A DNA stretch of 64,000 bases. Source: Chloroflexi bacterium HGW-Chloroflexi-6 (lineage in GTDB: Bacteria; Chloroflexota; Anaerolineae; Anaerolineales; Villigracilaceae). Positions 1 through 8,726 of the stretch are shown piece by piece; positions within the stretch are counted from its first letter, which is position 1, and each line of letters starts with the position of its first letter. The notes beneath the pieces were generated by a model. It ran no database searches. It saw only the letters and a program-made list of their open reading frames with translations, and was not told the DNA's origin. The translations under genes and the position numbers were made by a program. Where the stretch lies: assembly GCA_002840685.1 (NCBI GenBank), contig PHBU01000006.1:1-64000 (forward strand). Direction: 5' to 3'.

Positions 1-144
1 GGTGGTGATTGGATCGGACAGGTTCAGGGCCGCTTATTGGCTGGTGGTGATTGGATCGGACAGGTTCAGGGCCGCTTGTTGGCTGGTGGTGATTGGATCG
101 GACAGGTTCAGGGCCGCTTATTGGCTGGTGGCGACTGGATCGGA
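1..144. repeat. 42-base tandem repeat, three copies plus a partial one
   Basis: Units run 1-42, 43-84 and 85-126. Copies 1 and 3 are identical and copy 2 differs only at base 78. A degraded 18-base partial copy with two changes ends at 144. The array begins at the window edge, so it probably continues to the left. One plus-strand frame reads through it as a 14-residue repeat, but there is no credible start, ribosome binding site or conserved protein, and the minus strand has stops. I read it as a non-coding minisatellite. There is no gene between 1 and 262. Confidence 0.85.
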
Positions 145-184
145 AACCACAGTTAATCAAATAAAATCAGTACAAGTTAATACT

Positions 185-233
185 CAAATCAAAAACGAAG
201 CAGGATATTTTATTCTGCTTCGTTTTTGATTTG
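185..233. terminator. Perfect 19-bp inverted repeat, probable bidirectional terminator
   Basis: The arms are 185-203 and 215-233, perfectly complementary, with an 11-base AT-rich loop. The right arm contains five T in a row (222-226). It lies 30 bases beyond the stop of the minus-strand gene at 263-790, the usual place for the terminator of the whole 263-4486 cluster. The arms contain T-runs and A-runs, so it could work in both directions. Confidence 0.6.
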
Positions 234-262
234 ATAGTTTTTTACTCACCCAAAGACCGCCG

Positions 263-790
263 TCAAGAGTCTTGACCCTGATTATTTAACAGCATATAGA
301 TCATGAATCCCAAACCAATCGCCCCAAGCAGGGCCAGGATCGTCAGCCAGCCGAACTGCAAAGAAAGCTTCCAGTGGTAGGCCAACAAGGCCAGGATCAG
401 GCCGGTCAACAAGGCCAGGCCCAGACGGACATAATGGCGAACCCGGATCGAATGCGGCAGGTCTACAGAGTCTGAGCTGCGCAAGCGGGCATCGAAATCT
501 GCCAAATCCCAACCGGCCAGCGAAAACAAAACGGAAAATAACAAAAGGTAAAAATTAATCGTCTGGTCAGAACTCTGATATCCCCCAAGAATGCCAAACC
601 CGACAAATACAAAAATCGCTACAAAGCCAGCGGTATTGACCCAGCTTGCCAACCGCAGGAATGAGTAGGTTAAGTAAGCAAAAAACAATCCCAGGAGGAC
701 AGCGGGCCAGAGCAAATCAGCCAGAACAAAAGCCAAAACCAACAAGGCCGCAGAGACCAGAGAAAAGATAAAGGCCAGAATTCGGATCAC
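263..790 (-). CDS. Conserved hypothetical polytopic membrane protein
   Basis: A 175-residue protein with about six hydrophobic spans (roughly 3-22, 26-45, 53-70, 78-95, 122-140 and 145-168) and a short polar region near 97-118. I recognise no enzymatic motif. It starts with GTG, which overlaps the TGA stop of the DUF58 gene by four bases (787-790), so the two are translationally coupled. It is the last gene of the MoxR/DUF58 cluster, and a role with that complex in the membrane is inferred from position only. Confidence 0.7.
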   Translation of the reverse strand: MIRILAFIFSLVSAALLVLAFVLADLLWPAVLLGLFFAYLTYSFLRLASWVNTAGFVAIFVFVGFGILGGYQSSDQTINFYLLLFSVLFSLAGWDLADFDARLRSSDSVDLPHSIRVRHYVRLGLALLTGLILALLAYHWKLSLQFGWLTILALLGAIGLGFMIYMLLNNQGQDS

Positions 791-2061
791 AGCCTGCCCC
801 CAGCGTGGAAGATCTGACGGCGTTCCAGGGCGCGCCGGGCAACCTGCTCAAAAGGCAGGGAAACATCCCAATTGACGATGGGCACGCCGATCCCGCGCAA
901 ACGGTCCAGAAACAACTGCCGCCGAATCTGAATAATACGCAAGGCCAGAGACAAACTGTCTGAGGAAGCTCCTCCCGAAATTTCGAAAGAAACCGGGTCG
1001 GGGCTGACCACCAGGACAGCGTATCCCTGTGAGCGCAGATCAAAAATACTGCGAAAATCATCAGGGATCAACGAACTGACCAAAACAAGCTGTGAACGGG
1101 TCGGAAACCGATTTCGGGGGATGTGGAGTTCGTTAAAGTTCTGCGACTCGCCAGGTTCGAGACCCGAGAGATCGTGCAAAATCTTTTCGCCCTGGATCTT
1201 GCCATAACCGGGCAGGGTCCAACGGATTTGTTTGCCATAAAAAAGCATTCCAACCCGGTTGCCTGCCGAGAGAAAGGCATTCGAAAGCGCAGCCGCAGCC
1301 ATTACCGAATGCTCAAAGATGGACCGATCACCTATCTCATTCGAGCAGCGGCGGCCATCAAGGATGATGCCAACATCCACCACGCGTTCCTGTTCGTATT
1401 GGTTGGAATAAATTCCCTGGGGATGGCGGGCGGTCAGGCGCCAATTAATGCTACGCGAAGAATCTCCGGTTTGGTAATCGCGCACATCGAAAAACTCCAG
1501 ACCCGGGCCGCCCTGTCTGGCCAGAATGGAACCCGAGAAAATGCGTGTGCGCCGCGGGCGGATGGGAATATGGCGCAAGCGCAACACGGGCGGCACGACA
1601 AACAACTGCCCATCAGTCGGCAAAACCTGCGAAGCTGACGCCAATCCAAACGGCTCACGCGCAGTCACGCGCACCCTGTGCAGCATGTAATATCCGCGCT
1701 TGCCCGTCAGAGCATACGTCCAGGAAACGGATGCGCCCGAAGCGATGCTCACCAGACGACGATGGAAACCATCCGCGATCTGCATCCCTTCCGGAAGCAG
1801 GTCTTCGATCAACACCTCTTGCAAATCCGCCCCGTGGTTGGTCGCTGTCAAGGTAACCTGCACGCTCTCGCCCTGGGCAATCCGCCAGGCGCTCATCTTG
1901 CGCGTGATCGTCAGGTTTAGCTCTGCGGGAGCATTCCACAACCCGGCAACCAGATAAATCACCAGCGGCAGGGCAAGGATCAGCAGGCGCGCTTCGAGAG
2001 AGGCCAGCCCGACCGCAATAAAAAGAAACGCAAGCGCGGAGACGAGAAAAGCGCGACTCAT
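787..2061 (-). CDS. DUF58 family protein (vWA-like fold)
   Basis: A 424-residue protein from ATG 2061; a TTG nine bases upstream is the other possible start. The N-terminus has two hydrophobic spans (about 5-22 and 26-42), followed by a beta-rich region. The DUF58 signature follows: EFFDVRDYQTGD near 189-199, INWR near 205-208, and ILDGR opening a vWA-like domain near 233. DUF58 proteins accompany MoxR ATPases, and the pair is thought to act in assembly or quality control of envelope or metal-containing complexes, though substrates are mostly unknown. It follows moxR by 16 bases and overlaps the next gene, so it is cotranscribed. The family assignment is firm; the substrate is unknown. Confidence 0.92.
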   Translation of the reverse strand: MSRAFLVSALAFLFIAVGLASLEARLLILALPLVIYLVAGLWNAPAELNLTITRKMSAWRIAQGESVQVTLTATNHGADLQEVLIEDLLPEGMQIADGFHRRLVSIASGASVSWTYALTGKRGYYMLHRVRVTAREPFGLASASQVLPTDGQLFVVPPVLRLRHIPIRPRRTRIFSGSILARQGGPGLEFFDVRDYQTGDSSRSINWRLTARHPQGIYSNQYEQERVVDVGIILDGRRCSNEIGDRSIFEHSVMAAAALSNAFLSAGNRVGMLFYGKQIRWTLPGYGKIQGEKILHDLSGLEPGESQNFNELHIPRNRFPTRSQLVLVSSLIPDDFRSIFDLRSQGYAVLVVSPDPVSFEISGGASSDSLSLALRIIQIRRQLFLDRLRGIGVPIVNWDVSLPFEQVARRALERRQIFHAGGRL

Positions 2062-2077
2062 GTGATCCAAGCCCGGT

Positions 2078-3034
2078 TTACTTCAGCACCGGCACACGCA
2101 CCCGCGCAATAACTTCATCCACAACCCTATCTGCCACCTGGTTGGTGAGCCAGAACTCGGGCTGCAGGACGATGCGATGGGACAGGATCGGGCGGGCAAA
2201 ACGCTTGATATCATCAGGCAAGACAAAGTCGCGCCCCGAGAGAGCCGCATACGCGCAGGCCATCTTGAGAAACGCCAACGAGCCGCGCGGACTGGCTCCA
2301 ACGGCCGCTCGCCGGTCGGCGCGGGTTGCCTGTACGATTTCGGCGATATAACCCAGCAGGTCAGGGTCAACATGCACATTTTCCACCGCCTGGCACATTT
2401 CGAGCACCATCTGCGGATCGGTGACCCTGGTCAGGGTTACTTCTTCCTGTTTGCGGGCGTGGCGGCGATGCAAAATCTCGCGCTCCTCGTTCAAGTCTGG
2501 ATAACCAACCGAAAGTTTGAGCATAAAACGATCGAGTTGGGCCTCGGGCAGCGGAAAAGTTCCTTCATATTCAATCGGGTTTTGGGTCGCCAGCACAAGG
2601 AAGGGTTTGGGCAAGGCCATACTCTCGCCTTCTAGCGTCACCTGTCCTTCCTGCATCGCTTCCAGCAAAGCCGACTGGGTCTTGGGCGAGGCGCGGTTGA
2701 TCTCATCCGCCAGGATGATGTTCGCGAAAATGGGACCCGGCCTCAATTCGAAACGGTTCTCGCTGCGATTAAAGATATAGCCGCCGGTAATATCGCCCGG
2801 AAGCAGATCCGGCGTAAATTGGATTCGTTTAAAGTCCAGACCCAAAGCGGTCGCAAAAGAGCGGGCAACCAGCGTTTTTCCAAGGCCGGGATAATCCTCG
2901 AGCAAAACATGGCCGCCCGCCAGCACGGCAGACATGATCATTTCCAGGGAAGAACGCTTGCCGACAACCGCGCGTTCGACTTCATCGATGATCTGATGGC
3001 ATAAGGCAGAAGTTTGGGCGATATCAAGGCTCAT
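2078..3034 (-). CDS. MoxR-type AAA+ ATPase
   Basis: A 318-residue MoxR-family ATPase. Walker A is GLGKT at 50-54, Walker B is IILADEIN at 106-113, and the sensor 1 region ATQNP lies at 149-153, followed by the PLPEAQLDRF segment typical of MoxR. The C-terminal half is the helical lid. MoxR ATPases act as chaperones with vWA or DUF58 partners, and the DUF58 gene lies directly downstream. A GGAG precedes the ATG at 3034 at normal spacing. The first 11 bases overlap the preceding gene's end (3024-3034), indicating coupling. Confidence 0.95.
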   Translation of the reverse strand: MSLDIAQTSALCHQIIDEVERAVVGKRSSLEMIMSAVLAGGHVLLEDYPGLGKTLVARSFATALGLDFKRIQFTPDLLPGDITGGYIFNRSENRFELRPGPIFANIILADEINRASPKTQSALLEAMQEGQVTLEGESMALPKPFLVLATQNPIEYEGTFPLPEAQLDRFMLKLSVGYPDLNEEREILHRRHARKQEEVTLTRVTDPQMVLEMCQAVENVHVDPDLLGYIAEIVQATRADRRAAVGASPRGSLAFLKMACAYAALSGRDFVLPDDIKRFARPILSHRIVLQPEFWLTNQVADRVVDEVIARVRVPVLK

Positions 3035-3611
3035 TGGATGTCTCCATCATATAGGTTTCAAGATATTCGATAACGGCTTGTGGTTCCGGATCGGTTTCGA
3101 GGCCAGCCTGTTTTGCCTGGCGGCCAAAGGATGCCGGGGTGGAGTATACGGCGATTTCAAGGTATTTTTGAATGTCAGCAGGTGGATTCCAGCCAGGTCC
3201 TGAAAGATGCCCGCGACGTTCAACCTGAACTCCCTGCGCGCGCAAGATGTCAATGGCCAGGTCTGCAAACGTGCGCGCCACAAACCAGCGCTGATAAGCC
3301 CCGCGCTTGATGCGTCTCAACCAGAAAGCAAGTTGGTGAACTTCCCCCGGAACTGTCTGTGGCCTTGTCCAATCTGACGGAAAAGCAATCCGCACCGTGC
3401 CCAGGCTCCACAGGGCAATACTAAAAACAACAATCACGGCAAAACCCCAGAGTGCGGATTGCGGTATTGCCCCAAGATAGCCTCGGAGAAGCCAGAAGAA
3501 CCTGAAGACCGGCATGAGCAGGCCATCCTGGACAAAACCTGAGATCAGCAGCGCCAGAACAACGGCAAAAGCCAGCAAAACAACCCCTAAAACCACCCTG
3601 ACAAGTTTCAT
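3024..3611 (-). CDS. Hypothetical membrane protein of the MoxR/DUF58 cluster
   Basis: A 195-residue protein with two hydrophobic spans (about 5-27 and 53-73) and a soluble C-terminal part of about 115 residues containing several Trp and Arg. I recognise no domain. Proteins of this size often sit between a DUF4129 protein and MoxR in actinobacterial and Chloroflexota clusters, so it is probably a partner of them. The start overlaps the upstream DUF4129 stop by four bases (ATGA, 3608-3611), and the end overlaps moxR by 11 bases. The gene is well supported by packing, but its function is unknown. Confidence 0.75.
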   Translation of the reverse strand: MKLVRVVLGVVLLAFAVVLALLISGFVQDGLLMPVFRFFWLLRGYLGAIPQSALWGFAVIVVFSIALWSLGTVRIAFPSDWTRPQTVPGEVHQLAFWLRRIKRGAYQRWFVARTFADLAIDILRAQGVQVERRGHLSGPGWNPPADIQKYLEIAVYSTPASFGRQAKQAGLETDPEPQAVIEYLETYMMETSNEP

Positions 3612-4486
3612 GCGGAACCCCGGCAGGCAATAATCAGTTTATTCAAACAAGCCACGGCATCATCGATCTCAGCTTGTGTGGCCGTTTTGCCGCCATAGCG
3701 AACGCGTTCAAATAAGACCGTCAGGCGCTCGGCAGGAGCCGCTGGCATGCGCGCCTTGACCATGACAGCCACAAACTCAGCAGGAGTCAGGCTGCTCTCC
3801 AGAAAGTTCATGTGATGACTTTCACTCACCGCCTGGAGCATGCCAGCGTAACAATTCACGATCGCATCCCCCCAATCCTTGCCAGACTTTATCTCATCCA
3901 CCGCCTGCTCGGCAATCTCGGCAAATGCGATCAGATGGCCCTGACCTTCAGCCCGCGCCCGAAATATCATCCAAACCAGGAGGAAAAGTGCCAGAACAAG
4001 AACCAACGAGAACGCAAATGAAATCCAGGGGGAAATGCTTGGCCGCTCAAAAACCTGCGGGACAATCTCTTCCTGCGGCAAATCCAACTCCAACTCATCA
4101 GCTGGCACATCTTCCGCCGGCGTAACCTGCTCCGTCAGGACAACCTCGTTCGTATCCTGATACGTGGACACATACAAAACAAAAAACATGAGAATGGCCA
4201 ACAGGCCAAGCACCAAAATGAATTTTCTCTGGCGGGGTTTTGCCATAAAAAACAAACCCACAAGGGCAACAATCAGCGCCGCCACGACCAGTGCAAACAC
4301 CAGCGCCAATTGCGGCGGCCGGTAACGCAATGGAGCATCGTTCGCGGCATCCTCAGCCAGCATGGAAAATGGTATTCCGGGAGAAAACTCCAAAGACCCC
4401 AACCCGGACGCCAACACAAAAAGAATGCCGATGGTAAAAAAACCAACAAGCAGGATCGGGATTTTTTGACGCGCTGGCAGCTTCAT
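3608..4486 (-). CDS. DUF4129 domain membrane protein
   Basis: A 292-residue protein with hydrophobic spans at about 9-27, 60-83, 90-108 and 153-175, an acidic extracytoplasmic stretch between the third and fourth, and a C-terminal soluble domain (about 190-290). The domain includes a segment around NCYAGMLQAV and SLTPAEFVAV that resembles DUF4129, the domain found at the C-terminus of TgpA-like transglutaminases and in MoxR/DUF58 clusters. It is the first gene of the five-gene cluster. No ribosome binding site is visible. A TATAAT lies 8 bases before the ATG (4495-4500), suggesting a leaderless or nearly leaderless transcript. No transglutaminase gene is in the window. Confidence 0.75.
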   Translation of the reverse strand: MKLPARQKIPILLVGFFTIGILFVLASGLGSLEFSPGIPFSMLAEDAANDAPLRYRPPQLALVFALVVAALIVALVGLFFMAKPRQRKFILVLGLLAILMFFVLYVSTYQDTNEVVLTEQVTPAEDVPADELELDLPQEEIVPQVFERPSISPWISFAFSLVLVLALFLLVWMIFRARAEGQGHLIAFAEIAEQAVDEIKSGKDWGDAIVNCYAGMLQAVSESHHMNFLESSLTPAEFVAVMVKARMPAAPAERLTVLFERVRYGGKTATQAEIDDAVACLNKLIIACRGSA

Positions 4487-4527
4487 CGTTTGAAATTATA
4501 ACATTTTGACGAAACGAAACCGATCGC

Positions 4528-6117
4528 TTATTTTTCGTGCGTGGGCAAATAGGGCATCTGCGGGCCGTCAACACCCAAAAAACCGGCCAGCGCGGCGCGC
4601 ATGGCGGTGCGGTCGTCCCATAAGTATTCGGTCGTGCCAAAACACATTGACTGCTCGTGGCCCTTGCCGCAGGAGACCACGAGATCGCCAGGACGGGCCA
4701 ATCGCAGCGCAAAGCGGATGGCTTCGCCGCGGTCAGGGATACGATAAAAGCTCTCGCCTTCGCGCCCACCCTGGCTTTTGGCGCCGGTCGCCATCTCTTC
4801 CAAAATCCCATCCAGAGACTCGGTGCGCGGGTCTTCCGCCGTCAGAATCGAGATATCTGCCAGTTGGGCGGCCGTTTCGGCCATCATGCGTCGTTTTTCG
4901 CGATCACGCAGGCCCGCCGAGCCGAAGACCGCGATCACCCTGCCGGAGGTCATCTGGCGGGCGGTCTCGAGAGTCACTTTCAGGGCGTTGGGGGTGTGGG
5001 CAAAATCGACGATGGCGGTAAAGTTTTGGCCCAGGTCGATGCGCTCCATGCGCCCAGGGATGCCTGGCAGGGCAACAATCCCCCTTGCAGCAGTCTGCGG
5101 GTCAATGCCCAGGCCAACCATCGCCGCCGAAAAAGCCGCCAGACAGTTCGAGACGTTATAAGCCCCGACCAGGTTCGATCGGGCAGAGCGCACCGCAAAA
5201 TCACGTCCACAGATGTCAAAAACCAGCCCGGAAGGCTCATAGCGGATGTTCTCGGCATAAATATCGGCATCGGAGCTTAGGCCGTAGCAGACCCGCCTTA
5301 TTTCAGGTTGCCGATCTTTGATTTTCGATTGGACGAGCGCTTCCAGAAATGGATAAGAAATATCATCCCGATTGAGAACAGCCAAGCGCGGATTGCCCTG
5401 CGTTTTTTCAAGCGTCCCGGACAGCAGTTCGAACAGGCGGCCCTTGGCGGCGCGGTAATTCTCATACGAGCCATGCTCGTCGAGGTGCTCATGAGTGATA
5501 TTGGTTACCACCGCAATATCATATTGCGAAGCATCCGCCCGAAACTGAGCCAGTCCATGCGAGGTTGTCTCGAGCACAACATGCGTCAGCCCGGCAGCAA
5601 CCATTTTAGCAAGATACAGCTGCACGTCCGGGGCGTCTGGCGTGGTGACATGAAAACCGGTATCCAGCTCCTCGCCGCCGATAACCGCATTGACCGTCGA
5701 GATAATCCCGGTTTTGATGCCGGCCGCAAGCAGGATGTGGTAAAGCAGGTTGCTGGTGGTGGTTTTGCCGTCCGTGCCGGTCACGCCGATCACGGTCAGC
5801 TTTTTGCCGGGATAATCGTGGAAGGCCGAGGCGAGATAGGTTACCGCCTGTCGGGCGTTTTCCACGCGGAGGTAAGGCACAGACAGCCCATCCATTTGCT
5901 CCTGTCCGACGATCGCCGCCGCGCCCTGTGCGATGGCCGCCGGGATGAACTTATGCCCATCCGCGCTGCCGCCCGGCATGGCAACAAACACGTCACCCGG
6001 CCGAATTTTGCGCGAATCGATCACCACCCCGCCGACAGGTGGGTCGCCGCCAAAATCACCGGAATAGGTCAAAGGAAATTCAGCAAACAGATCTGAGAGA
6101 AGTTTTTGTGTGGTCAT
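4528..6117 (-). CDS. murE: UDP-N-acetylmuramyl-tripeptide synthetase (MurE)
   Basis: A 529-residue Mur ligase that adds the third amino acid to UDP-MurNAc-L-Ala-D-Glu in the cytoplasmic stage of peptidoglycan synthesis. Visible are the N-terminal substrate domain, the ATP loop TGTDGKTTT at 113-121, the TTPDAPD segment, a KGR motif in the central domain, and DFAHTPNAL at the start of the C-terminal region. The specificity region reads TAEDPRTES. It keeps the Arg of the DNPR motif of diaminopimelate-adding enzymes but not the Asn, so the third amino acid is uncertain; ornithine is possible because some Chloroflexota use it. It stands alone: the ATP synthase terminator lies just upstream and the DUF4129 gene starts 42 bases downstream. 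Confidence 0.95.
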   Translation of the reverse strand: MTTQKLLSDLFAEFPLTYSGDFGGDPPVGGVVIDSRKIRPGDVFVAMPGGSADGHKFIPAAIAQGAAAIVGQEQMDGLSVPYLRVENARQAVTYLASAFHDYPGKKLTVIGVTGTDGKTTTSNLLYHILLAAGIKTGIISTVNAVIGGEELDTGFHVTTPDAPDVQLYLAKMVAAGLTHVVLETTSHGLAQFRADASQYDIAVVTNITHEHLDEHGSYENYRAAKGRLFELLSGTLEKTQGNPRLAVLNRDDISYPFLEALVQSKIKDRQPEIRRVCYGLSSDADIYAENIRYEPSGLVFDICGRDFAVRSARSNLVGAYNVSNCLAAFSAAMVGLGIDPQTAARGIVALPGIPGRMERIDLGQNFTAIVDFAHTPNALKVTLETARQMTSGRVIAVFGSAGLRDREKRRMMAETAAQLADISILTAEDPRTESLDGILEEMATGAKSQGGREGESFYRIPDRGEAIRFALRLARPGDLVVSCGKGHEQSMCFGTTEYLWDDRTAMRAALAGFLGVDGPQMPYLPTHEK

Positions 6118-6150
6118 GGGGATGTTTTACCATAAAAGCCCCCACCCGGC

Positions 6151-6184
6151 AAAATAAAAACAGGCCGGGAAAATTCCCGACCTG
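6151..6184 (-). terminator. Rho-independent terminator of the atp operon
   Basis: Arms 6161-6170 and 6175-6184 form a 10-bp stem with one mismatch and a 4-base loop. On the minus strand it is followed by a T-rich tail (complement of 6151-6160, nine T in ten). It lies 27 bases past the atpFH stop and before murE. Confidence 0.8.
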
Positions 6185-6210
6185 TCAGTTCAGCTTTTAT
6201 AGATAAAAAT

Positions 6211-6945
6211 TTAGCGCAGGCTAGCGCGCAGGCCTTCGAGCTTGCCCGCAACCGAACCATCCAGCACCTTGTCGCCAACGCGAATGACCAGACCGCCCAG
6301 AATGGAGGTGTCAACGCGGAAAGTGACCGCGACCGCACCAGACTTGGCGAGCACATCTTTCTTGACCAATTCCTGCTCGGCGGGGGTCAGCGGCAGGGCG
6401 CTGGTGATCTCGGCAGACTGCCCGGCGGCGCTGGCGCCTTCCATAACGAGCACTTTGCCGGCCTTGACGCCCAAGAAGAACTCTTCGAGCAAGGCATGCT
6501 GGCGCTTTTCGTCCAGGGCTTCGCCGATCAATTTCTGGGTGGCAGCGATCGAGAGAGCAGCCACCTGTCCGCGCAGATCGCCCAGGATGCGGTTGCGTTC
6601 TTCTTCGACTTCGGCCAGGGCCTTTTCGCGGGCTTTACCGGCTTCAGCTTCGGCGACAGCCTTCACATCACGGCCAGCGGCTTCGGCGCGCTCGGTCGCT
6701 TCGCGAACCAGTGCGGCGGCTTTTGTCTGGGCCTCAGCGATGATCTTCTCAGCTTCCTTTTCGGCGTTGGCGCGGGCTTCAGCAGCTTCGCGGGCATCTT
6801 CAAGACCCTGCGAGATCGTAGCGCGGCGTTTTTCAAGCAGGCCTGAAATCGGGCCAACAACCCACTTGACCACGACGGTGTAGACAATGATCAGGTTGAC
6901 AACCTGGACCAGGAAAAAGGGTAGGTTAAGACCTAATGCTTCCAA
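6211..6945 (-). CDS. atpFH: ATP synthase fused b-delta subunit
   Basis: A 244-residue fusion of two peripheral-stalk subunits. Residues 1-30 are the N-terminal membrane anchor of subunit b. Residues 35-150 are a long Ala/Glu/Lys/Arg-rich coiled coil. Residues 175-244 match the C-terminal domain of subunit delta (LTPAEQELV near the start, then a GGLVIRVGD motif and a final LEGLRASL). The six-helix N-terminal domain of delta, about 105 residues that cap the alpha subunits, is not present. The order atpE, then b-delta, is the normal place of atpF. Mycobacteria also have a b-delta fusion but keep the whole delta. The gene is followed directly by a terminator, so alpha, gamma, beta and epsilon must be encoded elsewhere. 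Confidence 0.88.
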   Translation of the reverse strand: MEALGLNLPFFLVQVVNLIIVYTVVVKWVVGPISGLLEKRRATISQGLEDAREAAEARANAEKEAEKIIAEAQTKAAALVREATERAEAAGRDVKAVAEAEAGKAREKALAEVEEERNRILGDLRGQVAALSIAATQKLIGEALDEKRQHALLEEFFLGVKAGKVLVMEGASAAGQSAEITSALPLTPAEQELVKKDVLAKSGAVAVTFRVDTSILGGLVIRVGDKVLDGSVAGKLEGLRASLR

Positions 6946-6961
6946 TGCGTCCTCCTGTCTT

Positions 6962-7189
6962 CTAGAAGACGAACAAAATCAGGAGCGCAACCACCAGGCA
7001 GTAAATGGCGACGGCTTCAGCAAAGGCGATGCCCAGAATCATGTTGGTCTGGATCGTGCCAGTGGCATCCGGGTTGCGGCCCATGGCCTGAACAGCGCCA
7101 CTGGTAACAATACCGATACCAGCACCAGCGCCAATCGCGCCAATCATCGCCAGACCGGCGCCAATCAATTTTGCAGCTTCAGCATCCAT
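6962..7189 (-). CDS. atpE: ATP synthase subunit c
   Basis: A 75-residue hairpin protein forming the proton-carrying rotor ring. The first helix carries the glycine pattern G20-G22-G24-G26. The polar loop is R38-N39-P40, and the ion-binding carboxylate is Glu58 in FAEAVAIY. The residue after Glu58 is Ala, and the Gln and Ser/Thr ligands of sodium-type rings are not evident, so proton coupling is most likely. Its spacing to atpFH (16 bases) and its position after atpB show one operon. Confidence 0.96.
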   Translation of the reverse strand: MDAEAAKLIGAGLAMIGAIGAGAGIGIVTSGAVQAMGRNPDATGTIQTNMILGIAFAEAVAIYCLVVALLILFVF

Positions 7190-7292
7190 AGTAGATAATC
7201 CTCCGTTAGTCGTTTTCGGGCGGGACGATTTGCTTGAGCAAATCGCGCCACAATGAAATGGTGTTTAACCCGGGCAAACTCTCGCCCGAAAC

Positions 7293-8312
7293 TTACGCGT
7301 GCGCTTCTTCGTGGTGTTCTTCGCCGTGACCCTGGGTGGCTTGAGACATGAAAACCATGGTCAACATACCAAACACGATGGCCTGGATCAGGCCAACGAA
7401 GAATTCAAGCAAATAGAACATGGCCGGGGCGAAAACCTTGGTCAGCGAACCCATGACAAAGATCAGCACCGCGCCTGCAAACAGGTTGCCAAATAGACGG
7501 AAGGCGAAAGACAGGATCTTGGAAAACTCTGAAACGAGTTCAAGCAAACCAACGCCAAAATCGATAAAGCCGAAGATCGGCTTGCTGAACAAACTTCCTG
7601 TATTCCAAAACTTCCACAGATAGGCAATACCCTGCGAGCGGAAGCCCATCACCTGGATCATAACCACTGCCACCACAGCCAGGGCAAAGGTAAAGTTCAG
7701 GTCGGTCGAAACAGGGCGCATGAAAGGGATAACGGCATAGCTCTCACCATGGGCTTCGCCTTCAGCGCCTTCAACCTTGCCCTCATCCCAGATGGTTGTA
7801 AAGGGGCCAACCTGCTTCAAGGCATAGCCATGCCCCTCGTATTCGTGGATAATGCCGACGGTTTCATTGCCGGGGATCAAACCAGACCAGTTGGCAGCCA
7901 GCACCAACAAGGTGATCGTGGCAAACCAGGGGAAAATCTGTTTGGTCCACTTGCCGGCGGTGCCTTCGGTAATCCCGTAGAGCATTTCCAGCAGGGCTTC
8001 GACCGCGCCAGAGATGCCGGTCAATACCATTTTCCCGCTGCTGGCGCCGCGCGCGACACCAAAGGCAATCGCAAAAACAATAATGTCGGCCAGAATCATG
8101 CCAACAAAGGTATTGGTCGGGTAGAACCCGCCAAGCCATGGCTGTTCAGTCAATTTTTCGCCAGGCAGATAAACGTGCGGCATGATGGGGATGATTCCGA
8201 GACCAACTTTGATACCGAAGATATCAAACTGGAAGAACAGGAATACACCCAACAAAATCGCCGCAAGTACAACCCAGCGCGCCCACACTCGGTTCTTGGG
8301 TTTTTCACTCAC
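7293..8312 (-). CDS. atpB: ATP synthase subunit a
   Basis: A 339-residue proton channel subunit, longer than the about 270 residues of E. coli. The essential Arg lies in SFAFRLFGNLFAG in the penultimate helix, followed by the last helix with GLIQAIVFGML. Extra length comes from an extended N-terminal region (about 1-60), a hydrophilic acidic insertion of roughly 50 residues after GLIPGNE, and a His/Glu-rich tail at the C-terminus. The start overlaps the end of atpI by 8 bases. The family assignment is certain. Whether the His-rich tail binds metal is unknown. Confidence 0.95.
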   Translation of the reverse strand: MSEKPKNRVWARWVVLAAILLGVFLFFQFDIFGIKVGLGIIPIMPHVYLPGEKLTEQPWLGGFYPTNTFVGMILADIIVFAIAFGVARGASSGKMVLTGISGAVEALLEMLYGITEGTAGKWTKQIFPWFATITLLVLAANWSGLIPGNETVGIIHEYEGHGYALKQVGPFTTIWDEGKVEGAEGEAHGESYAVIPFMRPVSTDLNFTFALAVVAVVMIQVMGFRSQGIAYLWKFWNTGSLFSKPIFGFIDFGVGLLELVSEFSKILSFAFRLFGNLFAGAVLIFVMGSLTKVFAPAMFYLLEFFVGLIQAIVFGMLTMVFMSQATQGHGEEHHEEAHA

Positions 8313-8595
8313 GATTTGCTTCCTCCTCAGAAGAATTGGCTGTTTTCATAGAGACGGGCTTCAACCGGTCTGTGGCTTTGCGCACGATATAGATCAAGGC
8401 AACAACCGCAACCGGAGCACTGACAACAATAAAAATGATCGTAAACAAAGGCCTGGTTTCAAAAACCTTATCCAACCACAACCCCACAAACAACGCACCG
8501 ATAAGGATGATGGGCGTCAGGCAACCGACCTGGCCTACGACCGTAGCCAGGGTCATATTATAGGCATTGTTGTTCTGGTTGGTTGGCTGGCTCAT
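8305..8595 (-). CDS. atpI: AtpI/AtpZ-type ATP synthase accessory protein
   Basis: A 96-residue membrane protein with two hydrophobic spans (about 28-42 and 49-69) separated by a short GLWLDKVF turn, the layout of AtpZ/AtpI proteins encoded at the head of atp operons. Such proteins help c-ring assembly or ion supply. It starts at ATG 8595 with no Shine-Dalgarno sequence; a TATAAT ends 9 bases upstream, so the mRNA is probably leaderless. Its last codons overlap atpB. Confidence 0.8.
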   Translation of the reverse strand: MSQPTNQNNNAYNMTLATVVGQVGCLTPIILIGALFVGLWLDKVFETRPLFTIIFIVVSAPVAVVALIYIVRKATDRLKPVSMKTANSSEEEANRE

Positions 8596-8604
8596 GCGTT
8601 GCGG

Positions 8605-8634
8605 ATTATATCACAAGGGCTTTTGCGAAGTCCA
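8605..8634 (-). promoter_or_regulatory. Probable promoter of the atp operon
   Basis: On the minus strand TGGACT (8629-8634) is followed after 18 bases by a perfect TATAAT (8605-8610). Only 9 bases separate the -10 box from the atpI ATG at 8595, placing the start of transcription at or just before the start codon. Confidence 0.6.
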
Positions 8635-8726
8635 GTACAGAACCGCACAAAGAAGATTAGAAATGGGCGAATAGGCTCAGGCCGGTTTTCGACTGCACGG
8701 ACGCTCTCGCCGGGGACTTTTACGGA

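Noticed and set aside
1..144. Possible CRISPR array
   Set aside because: The units are directly adjacent with no variable spacers, and no cas gene is near.
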